A stretch of 64,000 nucleotides of DNA from Sphingomonadaceae bacterium (GTDB lineage Bacteria > Pseudomonadota > Alphaproteobacteria > Sphingomonadales > Sphingomonadaceae), in the NCBI GenBank assembly GCA_024236195.1, contig JACKKZ010000004.1, forward strand, positions 434,001-498,000. Reading direction: 5' to 3'. Under the pieces are notes generated by a model. It saw nothing but the letters and a program-made list of their open reading frames with translations. It ran no database searches and was not told the DNA's origin. This document shows, piece by piece, positions 7,388 to 16,488 of this stretch. Numbering within the stretch: position 1 is the first letter of the stretch; every line of letters starts with the position of its first letter. A program made the position numbers and the translations under genes.

Positions 7388-8013
7388 CACGTCGCCTCGG
7401 TTCCGGCAGCCTTGTTATTGCCACGCATAATGCAGGCAAGCTGAAAGAAATTTCCGCCCTGCTTGAACCCTATGGGATGAAATGCCTGAGCGCGGGATCG
7501 CTGGGCTTGCCTGAACCGGCGGAGACGGGAACAACTTTTGTCGAGAATGCGCTGATCAAGGCGCGGGCGGCGGCGGAGGCTTCTGGCCTCCCGTCTCTGG
7601 CCGACGACAGTGGCTTGTCCGTAGCCGCGCTTGATGGTCGCCCCGGTGTCTACACCGCCGACTGGGCCGAACGGCAGTGGTTCGAAGGCGAGCCAGGTCG
7701 GGACTGGTACATGGCGATGGGCAAGGTCGAGGGGGCGCTGCAGGCAAAGGGCGCTGACGTTCTGCGCGATGCGTGGTTCTCCTGCGTCCTCGCCATTGCC
7801 TGGCCCGAAGGTGACTATGCCATCTATGAAGGCCGGGTGGACGGCACGCTGACATGGCCGCCGCGCGGTGAAATGGGCTTTGGCTATGATCCGGTTTTTG
7901 TGCCCACGGGCCGAGAGCAGACCTTCGCCGAAATCGCCCCGGAAGAGAAACACGCGATTAGCCACCGTGCCGATGCCTTTGCCAAGCTGGTCGCGGAACA
8001 GTTTGGCAGCTAG
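7384..8013 (+). CDS. rdgB: RdgB/HAM1 non-canonical purine NTP pyrophosphatase
   Basis: The 209-residue product removes dITP, ITP and XTP from the nucleotide pool by hydrolysis to the monophosphate and pyrophosphate. The substrate-binding start VIATHNAGKLKEI, the metal-site DDSGLSV and the GFGYDPVFVP signature are all visible. The gene overlaps rph by four bases (ATGA) and is followed after nine bases by hemW. This is a standard sphingomonad gene order. Confidence 0.97.
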   Translation: MTRRLGSGSLVIATHNAGKLKEISALLEPYGMKCLSAGSLGLPEPAETGTTFVENALIKARAAAEASGLPSLADDSGLSVAALDGRPGVYTADWAERQWFEGEPGRDWYMAMGKVEGALQAKGADVLRDAWFSCVLAIAWPEGDYAIYEGRVDGTLTWPPRGEMGFGYDPVFVPTGREQTFAEIAPEEKHAISHRADAFAKLVAEQFGS

Positions 8014-8022
8014 TCTGCCACC

Positions 8023-9174
8023 ATGGCCCGCGCGCTCTACATTCATTGGCCCTTCTGTCTGAAGAAGTGCCCCTATTGCGACTTCAACAGCCATGTCCGA
8101 GAGCGTGTGGACCATGACGCATGGCTATCGGCCATGCTCACAGACATGCGGCATGAAGCGGAACTGGCAGGTGACGAGAGACTGGAGAGCATCTTCTTCG
8201 GCGGAGGAACGCCAAGCCTGATGCCGCCCGCGCTGGTTGGCTCGCTTTTGACAGAAGCCGAAAAGCAGTGGGGTTTTGCGCCGGAGATCGAAATCACGCT
8301 GGAGGGCAATCCCTCTTCGGTCGAAGCTGCGAATTATGCTGCGCTTGCCGGTGCCGGGGTCAATCGCGTTTCTCTCGGTCTGCAATCGCTCGATGATGCG
8401 GGATTGCGTTTCCTTGGTCGCCTGCATGATGCGCGTGAGGGGCTGGAGGCACTGGAAATTGCCCAGACGCATTTCCAGCGTGTCAGTTTCGACCTGATCT
8501 ATGCCCTGCCCGACCAGACGCTCGAACACTGGCGGAGCCAGCTCGAACGCGCATTGGGTTTCGGCACTGGCCATCTCTCACTTTACCAGCTGACTATCGA
8601 ACCGGGTACGCGGTTTGCCACTGATGTGCGGCAGGGTGGCTTCACTCCGCTCGACGATGATGCAGCCGCCGACCTCTTCACCCTCACCCGCGAGTTGACG
8701 GCGGCAGCAGGCCTCCCCGCCTATGAAATCAGCAACCACGCCCGCCCCGGCGAGGAAAGCCGCCATAACCTCACCTATTGGCGCTATCACGATTATGTCG
8801 GGATCGGCCCTGGAGCCCATGGGCGGCGAGGCGGCATGGCGACGCTGCGCCACCGCAAGCCAGAGAACTGGCTTTCTGCGATCAAGGATCAGGGCAACGG
8901 GTTGCAACAGGAGTTTGCGCTTTCCCCCCGCGATCAGGCGGCCGAGGCCCTGCTGATGGGGCTTCGCCTTGATGAAGGGATTGATATCGAGGCACTGGGC
9001 GACAGGCTGGGTATCGCCACACACAGGCTGATCCGGGAAGACAAACTTGCTTTTACCCATGGGCAGGGGCTCACATGGCAGTCGGGTGGCCGGATCGGCG
9101 TGAGCGAATTGGGCATGCCCTTGCTCGATGCGCTGCTGCCCATGATCGTCCCAGACGAACTGGTCGAGCCATGA
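8023..9174 (+). CDS. hemW: Radical SAM heme chaperone HemW
   Basis: The 383-residue protein is the HemN-like HemW. It begins ALYIHWPFCLKKCPYCDFNSH, with the C-x3-C-x2-C cluster motif (CLKKCPYC) that binds the SAM-linked 4Fe-4S cluster. The FFGGGTPSLM block and the C-terminal HemN domain (RHNLTYWRYHDYVGIGPGAH) follow. HemW proteins carry heme to client proteins rather than oxidising coproporphyrinogen; the HemN-specific N-terminal extension is absent. The stop overlaps the xerC start as ATGA. Confidence 0.94.
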   Translation: MARALYIHWPFCLKKCPYCDFNSHVRERVDHDAWLSAMLTDMRHEAELAGDERLESIFFGGGTPSLMPPALVGSLLTEAEKQWGFAPEIEITLEGNPSSVEAANYAALAGAGVNRVSLGLQSLDDAGLRFLGRLHDAREGLEALEIAQTHFQRVSFDLIYALPDQTLEHWRSQLERALGFGTGHLSLYQLTIEPGTRFATDVRQGGFTPLDDDAAADLFTLTRELTAAAGLPAYEISNHARPGEESRHNLTYWRYHDYVGIGPGAHGRRGGMATLRHRKPENWLSAIKDQGNGLQQEFALSPRDQAAEALLMGLRLDEGIDIEALGDRLGIATHRLIREDKLAFTHGQGLTWQSGGRIGVSELGMPLLDALLPMIVPDELVEP

Positions 9175-10067
9175 GCAAGGCCGACCTGCTCGAAGCCTGG
9201 CGCGATCACCTTGCCGATGGCCGTCGCCGTAGCCCGCATACGGTGCGCGCCTATCTCGCCAGCGCCAATCGCCTGCTGGAGCGGACCGGGATCGAGGAGT
9301 GGAGCGCCCTCGCCCGGCTCGGTTCCACCCAATTGCGCACTCAACTGGCGGCGCGTCGCGCGGAAGGGCTAGGCAACGCCAGTGCTGCGCGGGAATTGTC
9401 AGCGCTCAAGGCCTTCATCGCCTTTGCCCGGTCGCAGGCGGGCGAAACAGACATTGCTCCACCCCGCCTGCGCGGTCCACGCATCAAGAAAGGCCTGCCT
9501 CGGCCAGTCACGCCAGACGAAGCAGTGAACCTCGCCGAAGCGGTTGATGAAAGCGCCGCAGAGGGCTGGATCGGGACGCGCGACCGCGCTGTACTGCTGC
9601 TGCTCTACGGCTCAGGATTGCGGATTGCGGAAGCATTATCGCTTAAGGCGAGAGACCTTCCCCTCGGCGAAACGCTGCAAGTCACCGGCAAAGGTGGCAA
9701 GCAGCGGGTTGTACCGATCCTGCCCATCGTGCGGGATGGCGTGGCTGCCTATGCCAGAGAATGCCCTTGGCCTCTCGCCCCGGACCAGCCGCTGTTCAGG
9801 GGGGCCAAGGGCGGCCCGTTGTCACAAGGCATGGTGCAAAAGGCGATGGCGCGCGCGCGCAAGGCGCTGGGCCTCCCGGCCACGGCTACTCCGCATGCCC
9901 TGCGCCACAGTTTCGCGACGCACTTGCTTGGTGCCGGGGCCGACCTGCGCAGCATGCAGGAATTGCTCGGCCATGCGAGTCTGGGCTCAACCCAGATCTA
10001 TACCAAGGTGGACGCGGCAACCTTGCTGGAAACCTATCGAGGAGCGCATCCCCGCGAGAAGAGTTAG
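9171..10067 (+). CDS. xerC: Tyrosine recombinase XerC
   Basis: The 298-residue tyrosine recombinase has an N-terminal SAM-like core-binding domain (residues 1-95) and a catalytic domain. The catalytic set is complete by eye: R in GSGLRIAEAL, K in GKGGKQR, H-x2-R in HALRHSFATH, H in LGHASLGSTQ and the nucleophilic Tyr in QIYTKV. XerC with XerD resolves chromosome dimers at dif. Its place in a housekeeping operon after hemW argues for XerC rather than a phage integrase. The start is the ATG overlapping the hemW stop. It ends in a four-base overlap with convergent gshB. Confidence 0.93.
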   Translation: MSKADLLEAWRDHLADGRRRSPHTVRAYLASANRLLERTGIEEWSALARLGSTQLRTQLAARRAEGLGNASAARELSALKAFIAFARSQAGETDIAPPRLRGPRIKKGLPRPVTPDEAVNLAEAVDESAAEGWIGTRDRAVLLLLYGSGLRIAEALSLKARDLPLGETLQVTGKGGKQRVVPILPIVRDGVAAYARECPWPLAPDQPLFRGAKGGPLSQGMVQKAMARARKALGLPATATPHALRHSFATHLLGAGADLRSMQELLGHASLGSTQIYTKVDAATLLETYRGAHPREKS

Positions 10068-11020
10068 CGCGCAGCCAAGCGCCGCTCAATCGCGTCCCAG
10101 ATCATGCCGGGCGTGTCCGTGCCGTTGAAATTGTCGATGGAGACAATCCCGGTGGGGCTGGTGACGTTGATCTCGGTCAGCCATTTGCCGCCGATCACGT
10201 CGATCCCGACAAAGATCAGGCCCAGTTCCTTCAAGCGCGGCCTCATCGCGTCGCAGATTTCCTGCTCGCGTTCGGTCAAGCCGGTGGCTTCGGCGCTGCC
10301 GCCTTGGGCGAGGTTGGAACGGAACTCCCCTTCCCCCGGTTTGCGATTGATCGCCCCGGTCACTTCCCCGTCGATCAGAACAATGCGTTTGTCGCCTTCC
10401 GCCACTTCGGGGAGGAATGGCTGCACCATATGCGGTTCAGGCCAGGTCTGGTTGAACATTTCAAACAGAGCCGTGAGGTTGTCCCCCGTCTCCGGCACAC
10501 GAAAGATCGCCTTGCCGCCATTGCCGTGGATCGGCTTCACCACCACGGCTCCATGCTCCGCCATGAAGCGGCGCACTTCATCGACGCTCCGCGTGATCAG
10601 TGTCGGCGGCATGAAGCGGCGATAGTCGAGCACCATCACCTTTTCCGGCGCATTGCGAACGCTGGCCGGGTTGTTGACCACCAGCGTTTCACCTTCGATC
10701 CGTTCGAGCAGATGCGTGGCGGTGATATAGCCCATGTCGAATGGCGGGTCCTGCCGCATCAGCACCACGTCAATATCCCTGCCCAGATCGAGCCTTTGCG
10801 CCTCACCCTTGGTGAAATGGTCGCCGACCACGCGCTGCACCGTCACCGGATGGCACTGGGCATAAAGCCGGTCATCCGCATCCAGCGTCAGGCTTTCGAC
10901 ATGATATTCGAACACTTCATGCCCGCGTTCCTGCGCAGCAAGCATGAGGGCAAAGCTGGAATCCCCGGCGATATTGATGCTTTCTATGGGGTCCATCTGG
11001 ACCGCGACACGTAAACTCAT
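10064..11020 (-). CDS. gshB: Glutathione synthetase
   Basis: The 318-residue ATP-grasp enzyme joins gamma-glutamylcysteine and glycine. The N-terminal substrate-binding domain starts MSLRVAVQMDPIESI. The ATP-grasp part shows LMRQDPPFDM, VVKPIHGNGGKAIFRV and the metal-binding FVGIDVIGGKWLTEINVTSP (exactly the family pattern). GGAGGG eight bases before the ATG at 11020 fixes that start over one six codons earlier. Upstream on the same strand lie yraN and rsmI, the usual neighbours. Confidence 0.97.
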   Translation of the reverse strand: MSLRVAVQMDPIESINIAGDSSFALMLAAQERGHEVFEYHVESLTLDADDRLYAQCHPVTVQRVVGDHFTKGEAQRLDLGRDIDVVLMRQDPPFDMGYITATHLLERIEGETLVVNNPASVRNAPEKVMVLDYRRFMPPTLITRSVDEVRRFMAEHGAVVVKPIHGNGGKAIFRVPETGDNLTALFEMFNQTWPEPHMVQPFLPEVAEGDKRIVLIDGEVTGAINRKPGEGEFRSNLAQGGSAEATGLTEREQEICDAMRPRLKELGLIFVGIDVIGGKWLTEINVTSPTGIVSIDNFNGTDTPGMIWDAIERRLAAR

Positions 11021-11041
11021 TCCATCCCTCCGTGGCATTGT

Positions 11042-11392
11042 TCAGGGCTGCCAGGCATTGATGATGTGGCGCGGCAGGCTGCGTGGTGCAAGCAGCAGCA
11101 CGTCAATTCGTATGTCGTCACCGTGCTGGGCATATTCATGCGCGACTGCCTCTACTGCGGTAGCGACCCGGCGCAACCGGTATTCGTCAATTGCATGGTC
11201 AAGGTCTTCAACCTTGCGCCGCCATTTAACTTCTATGAAAGCGACCAGCGATCCGCGTTTCGCGATCAAGTCAATCTCACCCAGCGGGGTCTTGCGCCTT
11301 CGGTCGAGGATGCGCCAGCCTTTCGCCTGCAGCCATAGTGCGGCGCGGCGTTCCCCTTCGCGCCCTTGTTGCTCGGCGCGCTGGCGTTTCAT
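11042..11392 (-). CDS. yraN: YraN family protein (UPF0102, endonuclease-like fold)
   Basis: The 116-residue product has the UPF0102 pattern: GREGERRAALWLQAKGWRIL, then GEIDLIAK and VAFIEVKWR, which form the D-x(n)-E-x-K core of a Holliday-junction-resolvase-like nuclease fold. Activity in the family is not firmly known. It overlaps the end of rsmI by four bases (ATGA) and is followed by gshB, so it belongs to a rsmI-yraN-gshB operon. Confidence 0.93.
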   Translation of the reverse strand: MKRQRAEQQGREGERRAALWLQAKGWRILDRRRKTPLGEIDLIAKRGSLVAFIEVKWRRKVEDLDHAIDEYRLRRVATAVEAVAHEYAQHGDDIRIDVLLLAPRSLPRHIINAWQP

Positions 11393-12237
11393 TGGCTGCG
11401 CAGTTCCATTGCCAGCGCATACAGCTCCTTGCGGTCGCGCCCGGTTGCCTTCGCCACCTGAGCGGCTGCCTGCGATGGCTTGGCGGTCTGCAAGGCTTCT
11501 CGCAGCATGGCCTCCACATCCTCGCCAGATGTCTCCTGCTCTGACGGGGGCGCGACCATTAACACGATCTCGCCCTTGGGTGGATTGGCGCTGTAATGCG
11601 CAGCCAGTTCCTCAGCGCTACCACGGCGGCATTCCTCATGCAGCTTGGTCAATTCGCGTCCCACTGCAACGTCACGCCCCGGCAAGGCAGAGGCGATTGC
11701 ATCCAGCGACTTTACCAGTCGTGGCCCGCTCTCATAGAAGATCAGCGTGGCGTCGATCCGCGCGAGTTCCGCCAATGTAACAAGCCGCGCCTTCTCCTTA
11801 ACCGGCAGAAAACCAGCAAACAGGAAGCGATCATTAGGCAAGCCGGATAAGGTAAGTCCCGCTATCGCCGCACAAGCGCCCGGCAAGGTTGTGACCGCGA
11901 TCCCTTGCGCCTGTGCCTCGCGCACCAGCCGGTAGCCCGGATCGGAGACCAGCGGCGTTCCGGCATCGCTCACCAGCGCCAACGCCCCATCACGCATGGT
12001 TGCGAGCAAACGTTCCCGATCCCGCTCCGAAGCATGGTCATCATAGCGCAGGAGCGGCTTCCTGACCCCCAGATGCGCCATCAACTTTCCGGTCACCCGT
12101 GTGTCTTCGCAGGCTACGGCGTCACACCGTCGTAACGTCTCCGCTCCACGCATTGTCATATCGCCAAGATTGCCAATCGGGGTAGCAACAATATACAGGC
12201 CCGGTTCAAGGCGCGGCGTTAAGTCATTATTGTCCAT
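11389..12237 (-). CDS. rsmI: 16S rRNA 2'-O-methyltransferase RsmI
   Basis: The 282-residue SAM-dependent enzyme methylates the 2'-O of C1402 in 16S rRNA. The tetrapyrrole-methylase fold is shown by GLYIVATPIGNLGDMT, CEDTRVTGKLMAHL, ALVSDAGTPLVSDPG and GLPNDRFLFAGFLP. The start is taken at ATG 12237 (MDNNDLTPR); the frame stays open far upstream but that part has no family similarity. It diverges from the LpoA-like gene across 39 bases, the common rsmI/lpoA arrangement. Confidence 0.96.
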   Translation of the reverse strand: MDNNDLTPRLEPGLYIVATPIGNLGDMTMRGAETLRRCDAVACEDTRVTGKLMAHLGVRKPLLRYDDHASERDRERLLATMRDGALALVSDAGTPLVSDPGYRLVREAQAQGIAVTTLPGACAAIAGLTLSGLPNDRFLFAGFLPVKEKARLVTLAELARIDATLIFYESGPRLVKSLDAIASALPGRDVAVGRELTKLHEECRRGSAEELAAHYSANPPKGEIVLMVAPPSEQETSGEDVEAMLREALQTAKPSQAAAQVAKATGRDRKELYALAMELRSQ

Positions 12238-12276
12238 CGCGCATACCAATGGATCAGAGCTCGGGGAGCGGCAAGC

Positions 12277-13443
12277 ATGAAGCGGATTAAACTGGACCGG
12301 CGCAAGCTGGTGGTAGCGGGTACAGCTGTCCTTCTGGCGGGGTGCCAGGTCATCCCGAAGACAACCGAAACCGCACCGCGCCCCGAACCTACTCCGACGC
12401 CGGAACCCAGCGCTACTGCGCTTCCCACGGACCAACAGCGCCACCGCGTAGCCTTGCTGGTCCCCATGAGCGGCAGCAATTCGCAGGTTGGCCAGGCAAT
12501 TGCCAACGCCACCACCATGGCGCTGCTCGATACCAATGCGGATAATCTGCGCATCACCACCTATGATACGGCGACCGGCGCCCGTAGCGCGGCAGCCAAG
12601 GCGATTGCCGATGGCAACAAGCTGATTCTTGGTCCGCTGCTGAGTGACAATGTCCCGCTGGTGCTGGCGGAAGCCCGCCCGGCAAATGTGCCGCTGATCT
12701 CTTTCTCTAACGATGCCAGCGTTGCCAGCCCTGATGTATTCGTGATGGGCCATGTGCCTGAACAGTCGATTTCACGCACTCTGGACTATGCACGCCGCCG
12801 GGGCAGCGCGAATTTTGCGATGGTCGTTCCGGAAGGGGAATATGGCCAGCGCGCGGAAGCTGCCCTGTCGGGGGCGATCCTCGAATCGGGCGGCAAGTTG
12901 GTCGGTACGGAGCGCTATGCGCGGGGGAACACTTCCGTGGTGAGCGCGGCAGAGCGGATGAAGCAGCGCGGCGGCTTTGACACTGTCCTGATCGCAGATG
13001 GTGCACGGCTTTCAGCGCTGGCCGCTGGCGTGTTCAGGCCTTCAGGAAGCGGCACAACGCAGGTTCTTGGCACGGAGCTGTGGAGCGGCGAGAGTTCCGT
13101 TACGCAGACTGCTTCCCTGCGCGGCAGCTGGTTCTCCGCGGTGTCGGATGCCCGCTTCAAGCGCTTTTCCGAGAGTTACAATGCGCGCTTTGGCGGCCAA
13201 CCCTATCGCATCGCCACGCTGGGCTATGATGCAGTCCTGCTCGCCTTGCGCGTGGCGCGCGACTGGACGCCGGGTAGCAGTTTCCCCACGGGCGCCTTGC
13301 GCGACAAGGGTGGTTTCCTTGGCCTGGATGGCGCTTTCCGCTTCCAGCGCAGCGGCGTGGTCGAGCGGGCGATGGAAGTGCGCGAAGTGCGTGACGGGCA
13401 AGTCGTAATCGTCTCCCCGGCCCCGGCAAAGTTCGAGGACTGA
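12277..13443 (+). CDS. LpoA-like penicillin-binding protein activator, lipoprotein
   Basis: The 388-residue lipoprotein (lipobox LAGC) has a Pro/Thr-rich linker (EPTPTPEPS) and a type I periplasmic-binding-protein fold (RVALLVPMSG ... LILGPLLSDN ... LISFSNDASV ... YRIATLGYDAVLLA). This is the C-terminal half of LpoA, which activates the wall synthase PBP1A. The N-terminal TPR half of gamma-proteobacterial LpoA is absent, as is usual in alphaproteobacteria. GGGGAG eight bases before the ATG supports the start. The divergent rsmI neighbour fits. A solute-binding function for an ABC transporter is less likely because no transporter genes are near. Confidence 0.85.
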   Translation: MKRIKLDRRKLVVAGTAVLLAGCQVIPKTTETAPRPEPTPTPEPSATALPTDQQRHRVALLVPMSGSNSQVGQAIANATTMALLDTNADNLRITTYDTATGARSAAAKAIADGNKLILGPLLSDNVPLVLAEARPANVPLISFSNDASVASPDVFVMGHVPEQSISRTLDYARRRGSANFAMVVPEGEYGQRAEAALSGAILESGGKLVGTERYARGNTSVVSAAERMKQRGGFDTVLIADGARLSALAAGVFRPSGSGTTQVLGTELWSGESSVTQTASLRGSWFSAVSDARFKRFSESYNARFGGQPYRIATLGYDAVLLALRVARDWTPGSSFPTGALRDKGGFLGLDGAFRFQRSGVVERAMEVREVRDGQVVIVSPAPAKFED

Positions 13444-13463
13444 CGATAACGGGCACTCCCTGC

Positions 13464-13492
13464 TTGTAACGGCGTGAATCCGCGCCTTATAC
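13464..13492 (+). promoter_or_regulatory. Predicted parE promoter giving a leaderless transcript
   Basis: TTGTAA (13464-13469), 17 bases, TTATAC (13487-13492) form a good sigma-70 type promoter. Only seven bases separate the -10 box from the parE ATG at 13500, so transcription should begin at or next to the A of the start codon. No ribosome-binding site fits in that space. This is inferred from sequence alone. Confidence 0.6.
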
Positions 13493-13499
13493 GCAGGGA

Positions 13500-15476
13500 A
13501 TGTCCGACGATCTTTTCGAGAACACGCCCGCTTCCAGCGGTGATTACGACAGCTCCTCCATCGAGGTTTTGGAAGGGCTTGAGCCTGTGCGCCGCAGGCC
13601 GGGCATGTATATTGGCGGCACGGATGATCGCGCTCTGCATCACCTTGCCGCCGAAGTGCTCGACAATTCGATGGACGAAGCCGTGGCAGGCCATGCCACG
13701 CGGATTGAAGTCAGTCTCGAAGAAGGCAACCGGCTGAGTATCGCGGATAATGGTCGCGGTATCCCGGTCGATGAACATCCCAAGTTTCCGGGCAAATCGA
13801 CGCTGGAGGTGATCCTCTCCACGCTCCATTCCGGCGGCAAGTTCTCCGGCAAGGCCTATGCCACCAGCGGCGGCTTGCACGGCGTCGGTGTCAGCGTAGT
13901 CAACGCGCTGTCTTCGCATACACGGGTAGAGGTTGCGCGTGACCGGCAGCTTTACGCGCAGGAGTTTTCCAAGGGGCAGACCCTTGGCCCAATCGAGAAG
14001 TTGGGGCCGACCCCAAACCGGCGCGGAACCACCGTCAGCTTTGTTCCCGATACGGAAATTTTCGGCGACCGGCAGTTCAATCCAAAGCGGTTGTTCAAAC
14101 TGGCCCGGTCCAAGGCCTATCTATACGCGGGCGTGGAAATCCGCTGGAAATGTGCACCCAGCCTCGCCAGCGAAGACGTGCCGGCCGAAGCGACCTTCAA
14201 ATTTCCCGGTGGCCTGGCCGATCACCTTGCGGAACAGTTGGGCGAGCGCGAATGCGTGACCGCCCAGCCCTTCACCGGGAAGCAGGATTTTCCGGAAGAA
14301 CAGGGCCGCGTGGAATGGGCTGTTGCCTGGCCGCTGTGGTCTGACGGTTCGACCAGCTGGTATTGCAACACTGTCCCCACCCCCGATGGCGGTACGCATG
14401 AACAGGGCGTGCGCGCTGCGCTGACCAAGGGGCTACGCGCCTTTGGCGAGTTGGTGGGCCAGAAGAAGTCGAAAGAGATTTCTGCGGATGACGTGCTTAC
14501 CGGCTCGGAAATCATGCTCAGCGTGTTTATCCGCGACCCGCAGTTCCAGAGTCAGACTAAGGATCGCCTGACCAGCCCAGAAGCCGCTCGGCTGGTGGAG
14601 AACGCCGTACGCGACCATTTCGACCATTTCCTCACCGATAATATGGAGCGCGGCAAGGCGCTGCTCGGGCAGGTGATGGAGCGGATGGACGAGCGCTTGC
14701 GCCGGAAAGCGGAGCGCGAGGTAAAGCGCAAGACCGCCACCAATGCCAAGAAGCTGCGCCTGCCCGGCAAGCTCACCGATTGTTCGGGTGAAGGTGACGG
14801 CGAAACCGAACTGTTCATCGTCGAAGGGGATTCGGCAGGAGGCAGCGCAAAGCAGGCACGGAACCGCAAGACGCAAGCGATCCTGCCGATCCGCGGCAAG
14901 ATCCTCAATGTTGCATCAGCCAGCGCAGACAAGATCCGCGCCAATGCCGAAATTGCAGATCTGATCCTCGCCATGGGATGCGGTATTCGCAAGGACTGCG
15001 ACCCGGAAAATTTGCGCTATGACCGTATCATCATCATGACCGATGCCGATGTCGACGGTGCCCATATTGCCACGTTGCTGATGACCTTCTTCTTCCAGGA
15101 AATGGCAGAGATCGTGCGCAAGGGGCACCTGTTCCTGGCCCAACCACCGCTCTATCGCCTGACTTCCGGGAAAGAGAGCCGCTATGCCCGCGACGATGCG
15201 CATCGAGCCGAGCTGGAAGCAACCATCTTCAAAGGCAAGAAGGTGGAAGTCGGGCGCTTCAAGGGTTTGGGCGAAATGAACCCGCAGCAATTGCGCGAAA
15301 CCACCATGGCTCCGGAAAGCCGCAGTCTCGTGCGAATTACCCTGCCGCCTGAATTTGAGCAGCGGGTGATGGTGAAGGAACTGGTTGACCAGCTGATGGG
15401 CCGCAATCCGGAACATCGCTTCAACTTCATTCAGAATCGTGCTGGTGAAGTCGACCGCGATATGATCGACGCTTAG
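13500..15476 (+). CDS. parE: DNA topoisomerase IV subunit B
   Basis: The 658-residue ATPase subunit of topoisomerase IV works with ParC to separate daughter chromosomes. The GHKL ATPase domain shows EGLEPVRRRPGMYIGG, EVLDNSMDEA and DNGRGIPVDEH. The TOPRIM domain shows FIVEGDSAGGSAKQARNRK and IIMTDADVDGAHIATLL, and a PLYRLTSGK segment follows. The length and the absence of the extra GyrB insert favour ParE over GyrB. The promoter reaches the start codon. Its stop overlaps the convergent secreted-protein gene (TTAG). Confidence 0.95.
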   Translation: MSDDLFENTPASSGDYDSSSIEVLEGLEPVRRRPGMYIGGTDDRALHHLAAEVLDNSMDEAVAGHATRIEVSLEEGNRLSIADNGRGIPVDEHPKFPGKSTLEVILSTLHSGGKFSGKAYATSGGLHGVGVSVVNALSSHTRVEVARDRQLYAQEFSKGQTLGPIEKLGPTPNRRGTTVSFVPDTEIFGDRQFNPKRLFKLARSKAYLYAGVEIRWKCAPSLASEDVPAEATFKFPGGLADHLAEQLGERECVTAQPFTGKQDFPEEQGRVEWAVAWPLWSDGSTSWYCNTVPTPDGGTHEQGVRAALTKGLRAFGELVGQKKSKEISADDVLTGSEIMLSVFIRDPQFQSQTKDRLTSPEAARLVENAVRDHFDHFLTDNMERGKALLGQVMERMDERLRRKAEREVKRKTATNAKKLRLPGKLTDCSGEGDGETELFIVEGDSAGGSAKQARNRKTQAILPIRGKILNVASASADKIRANAEIADLILAMGCGIRKDCDPENLRYDRIIIMTDADVDGAHIATLLMTFFFQEMAEIVRKGHLFLAQPPLYRLTSGKESRYARDDAHRAELEATIFKGKKVEVGRFKGLGEMNPQQLRETTMAPESRSLVRITLPPEFEQRVMVKELVDQLMGRNPEHRFNFIQNRAGEVDRDMIDA

Positions 15477-15847
15477 CCGCCTTTGAAGTTGGTCCCGACC
15501 TCGGAGATCATCAGGCAGGTTTTTGATACCTGATCACCGCGGGGATCGTTTGCGGCCAGCCAGCCGCCAATGATCTTGCTGCGTTCCCGGAATTCGGGCG
15601 TGAGCTCATCTGTGGTTTTTCCTGACAACCTGGTTGCCGAAGACAGGAAGGCCGCACCTAGCCGGGTCATCTGCCCTTTGAGCTCGGCATCTTCATCCGA
15701 CAGGCTGGATCCGATCACAATATAGAGCGCGACGCAATCGACCATGGCATCTGCCACCACTTCGCTCTTTTGCTGAGGCTGGGCCAGTGCCGCTGGTGCA
15801 AGGGTTGCTGCGACGAGCGCAGATGATGCAAGGACTTCGCGGATCAT
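15473..15847 (-). CDS. Small secreted protein, paralogue 1 of 2
   Basis: The 124-residue product has a signal peptide (cut near ALAQ) and no known domain. It is clearly a paralogue of the next gene. Shared blocks are DAMVDCVALYIV versus DMMLDCAALQIL, LGAAFLSSA versus MGASFLTSA, and IGGWLAAND...KTC versus ISGWISNDQ...KTC. The two conserved cysteines could form one disulfide in the periplasm. It follows its paralogue with a terminator between them. Function unknown. Confidence 0.7.
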   Translation of the reverse strand: MIREVLASSALVAATLAPAALAQPQQKSEVVADAMVDCVALYIVIGSSLSDEDAELKGQMTRLGAAFLSSATRLSGKTTDELTPEFRERSKIIGGWLAANDPRGDQVSKTCLMISEVGTNFKGG

Positions 15848-15875
15848 TGTGCTTTCCCTTCCGATTGCAGGTACA

Positions 15876-15910
15876 AAAACGGCGGCTGCAACAGTCCGTT
15901 GAGCCGCCGC
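15876..15910 (-). terminator. Rho-independent terminator after the secreted paralogue 2
   Basis: Read on the minus strand: GGCGGCT, inner stem CAAC-GGACT-GTTG, AGCCGCC, then GTTTTTG. It lies 25 bases past the stop of the gene at 15935-16309 and separates the two paralogues, so each may have its own promoter. Confidence 0.8.
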
Positions 15911-15934
15911 CTTTGTGCCAAATTACGCGGCTTA

Positions 15935-16309
15935 TCAGCCCTGAACGTAGTTCTTGCCGATCTTCAGCACATAGGCGCAAGTCTTGGTCAGCTTGCGTGC
16001 CTTGGCCTGGTCGTTCGAAATCCAGCCGGAAATCTTGGTGACGCGCGGGCTGATGACAGTGCTCAGATCGCTGAGGTCATTGCCGGACATTTCCTGCGCG
16101 CTGGTCAGGAAGGATGCGCCCATCTTGATCGAATCCTGCTTGCCAGCTTCGTCCTTGGCGTTGTTGGCGAACAGGATCTGCAGGGCTGCGCAATCCAGCA
16201 TCATGTCGTACATGGCAGGATCATAATCATTGCTCTGTGCCTGCAGCGGTGCAGCAGTCATGGAAGCAGCAGCAAGCAGGACTGCAGCGGTAGAAGCCAG
16301 TTTTTTCAT
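15935..16309 (-). CDS. Small secreted protein, paralogue 2 of 2
   Basis: The 124-residue product begins MKKLASTAAVLLAAASM, a typical signal peptide cut near LQAQ. The mature part carries the two cysteines shared with the neighbouring paralogue (LDCAAL and KTCAYV). GGGGA lies 11 bases before the ATG at 16309; the frame extends further upstream, but without coding character. It is mostly helical by composition. No function can be assigned. Confidence 0.72.
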   Translation of the reverse strand: MKKLASTAAVLLAAASMTAAPLQAQSNDYDPAMYDMMLDCAALQILFANNAKDEAGKQDSIKMGASFLTSAQEMSGNDLSDLSTVISPRVTKISGWISNDQAKARKLTKTCAYVLKIGKNYVQG

Positions 16310-16488
16310 CTTGGGTGTCCCCTTTTCAAAGTTTGGACCGCCCCGGAAAGAACCGGCCCCTGTTTGCGAAACATTGCGTTGAACGGGTTGATCGCTCGCG
16401 CCGCCCGTGTTTTCAAGTGACAAAGCCTGTCATGCCCTATGAACAGGCATGAATGCAATATGCTGTCAGGTGAATGGATAGGAGCTGA

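Noticed and set aside
9761..11014. 417-codon plus-strand frame across xerC and gshB
   Set aside because: It overlaps two secure genes on different strands and has no recognisable domain.
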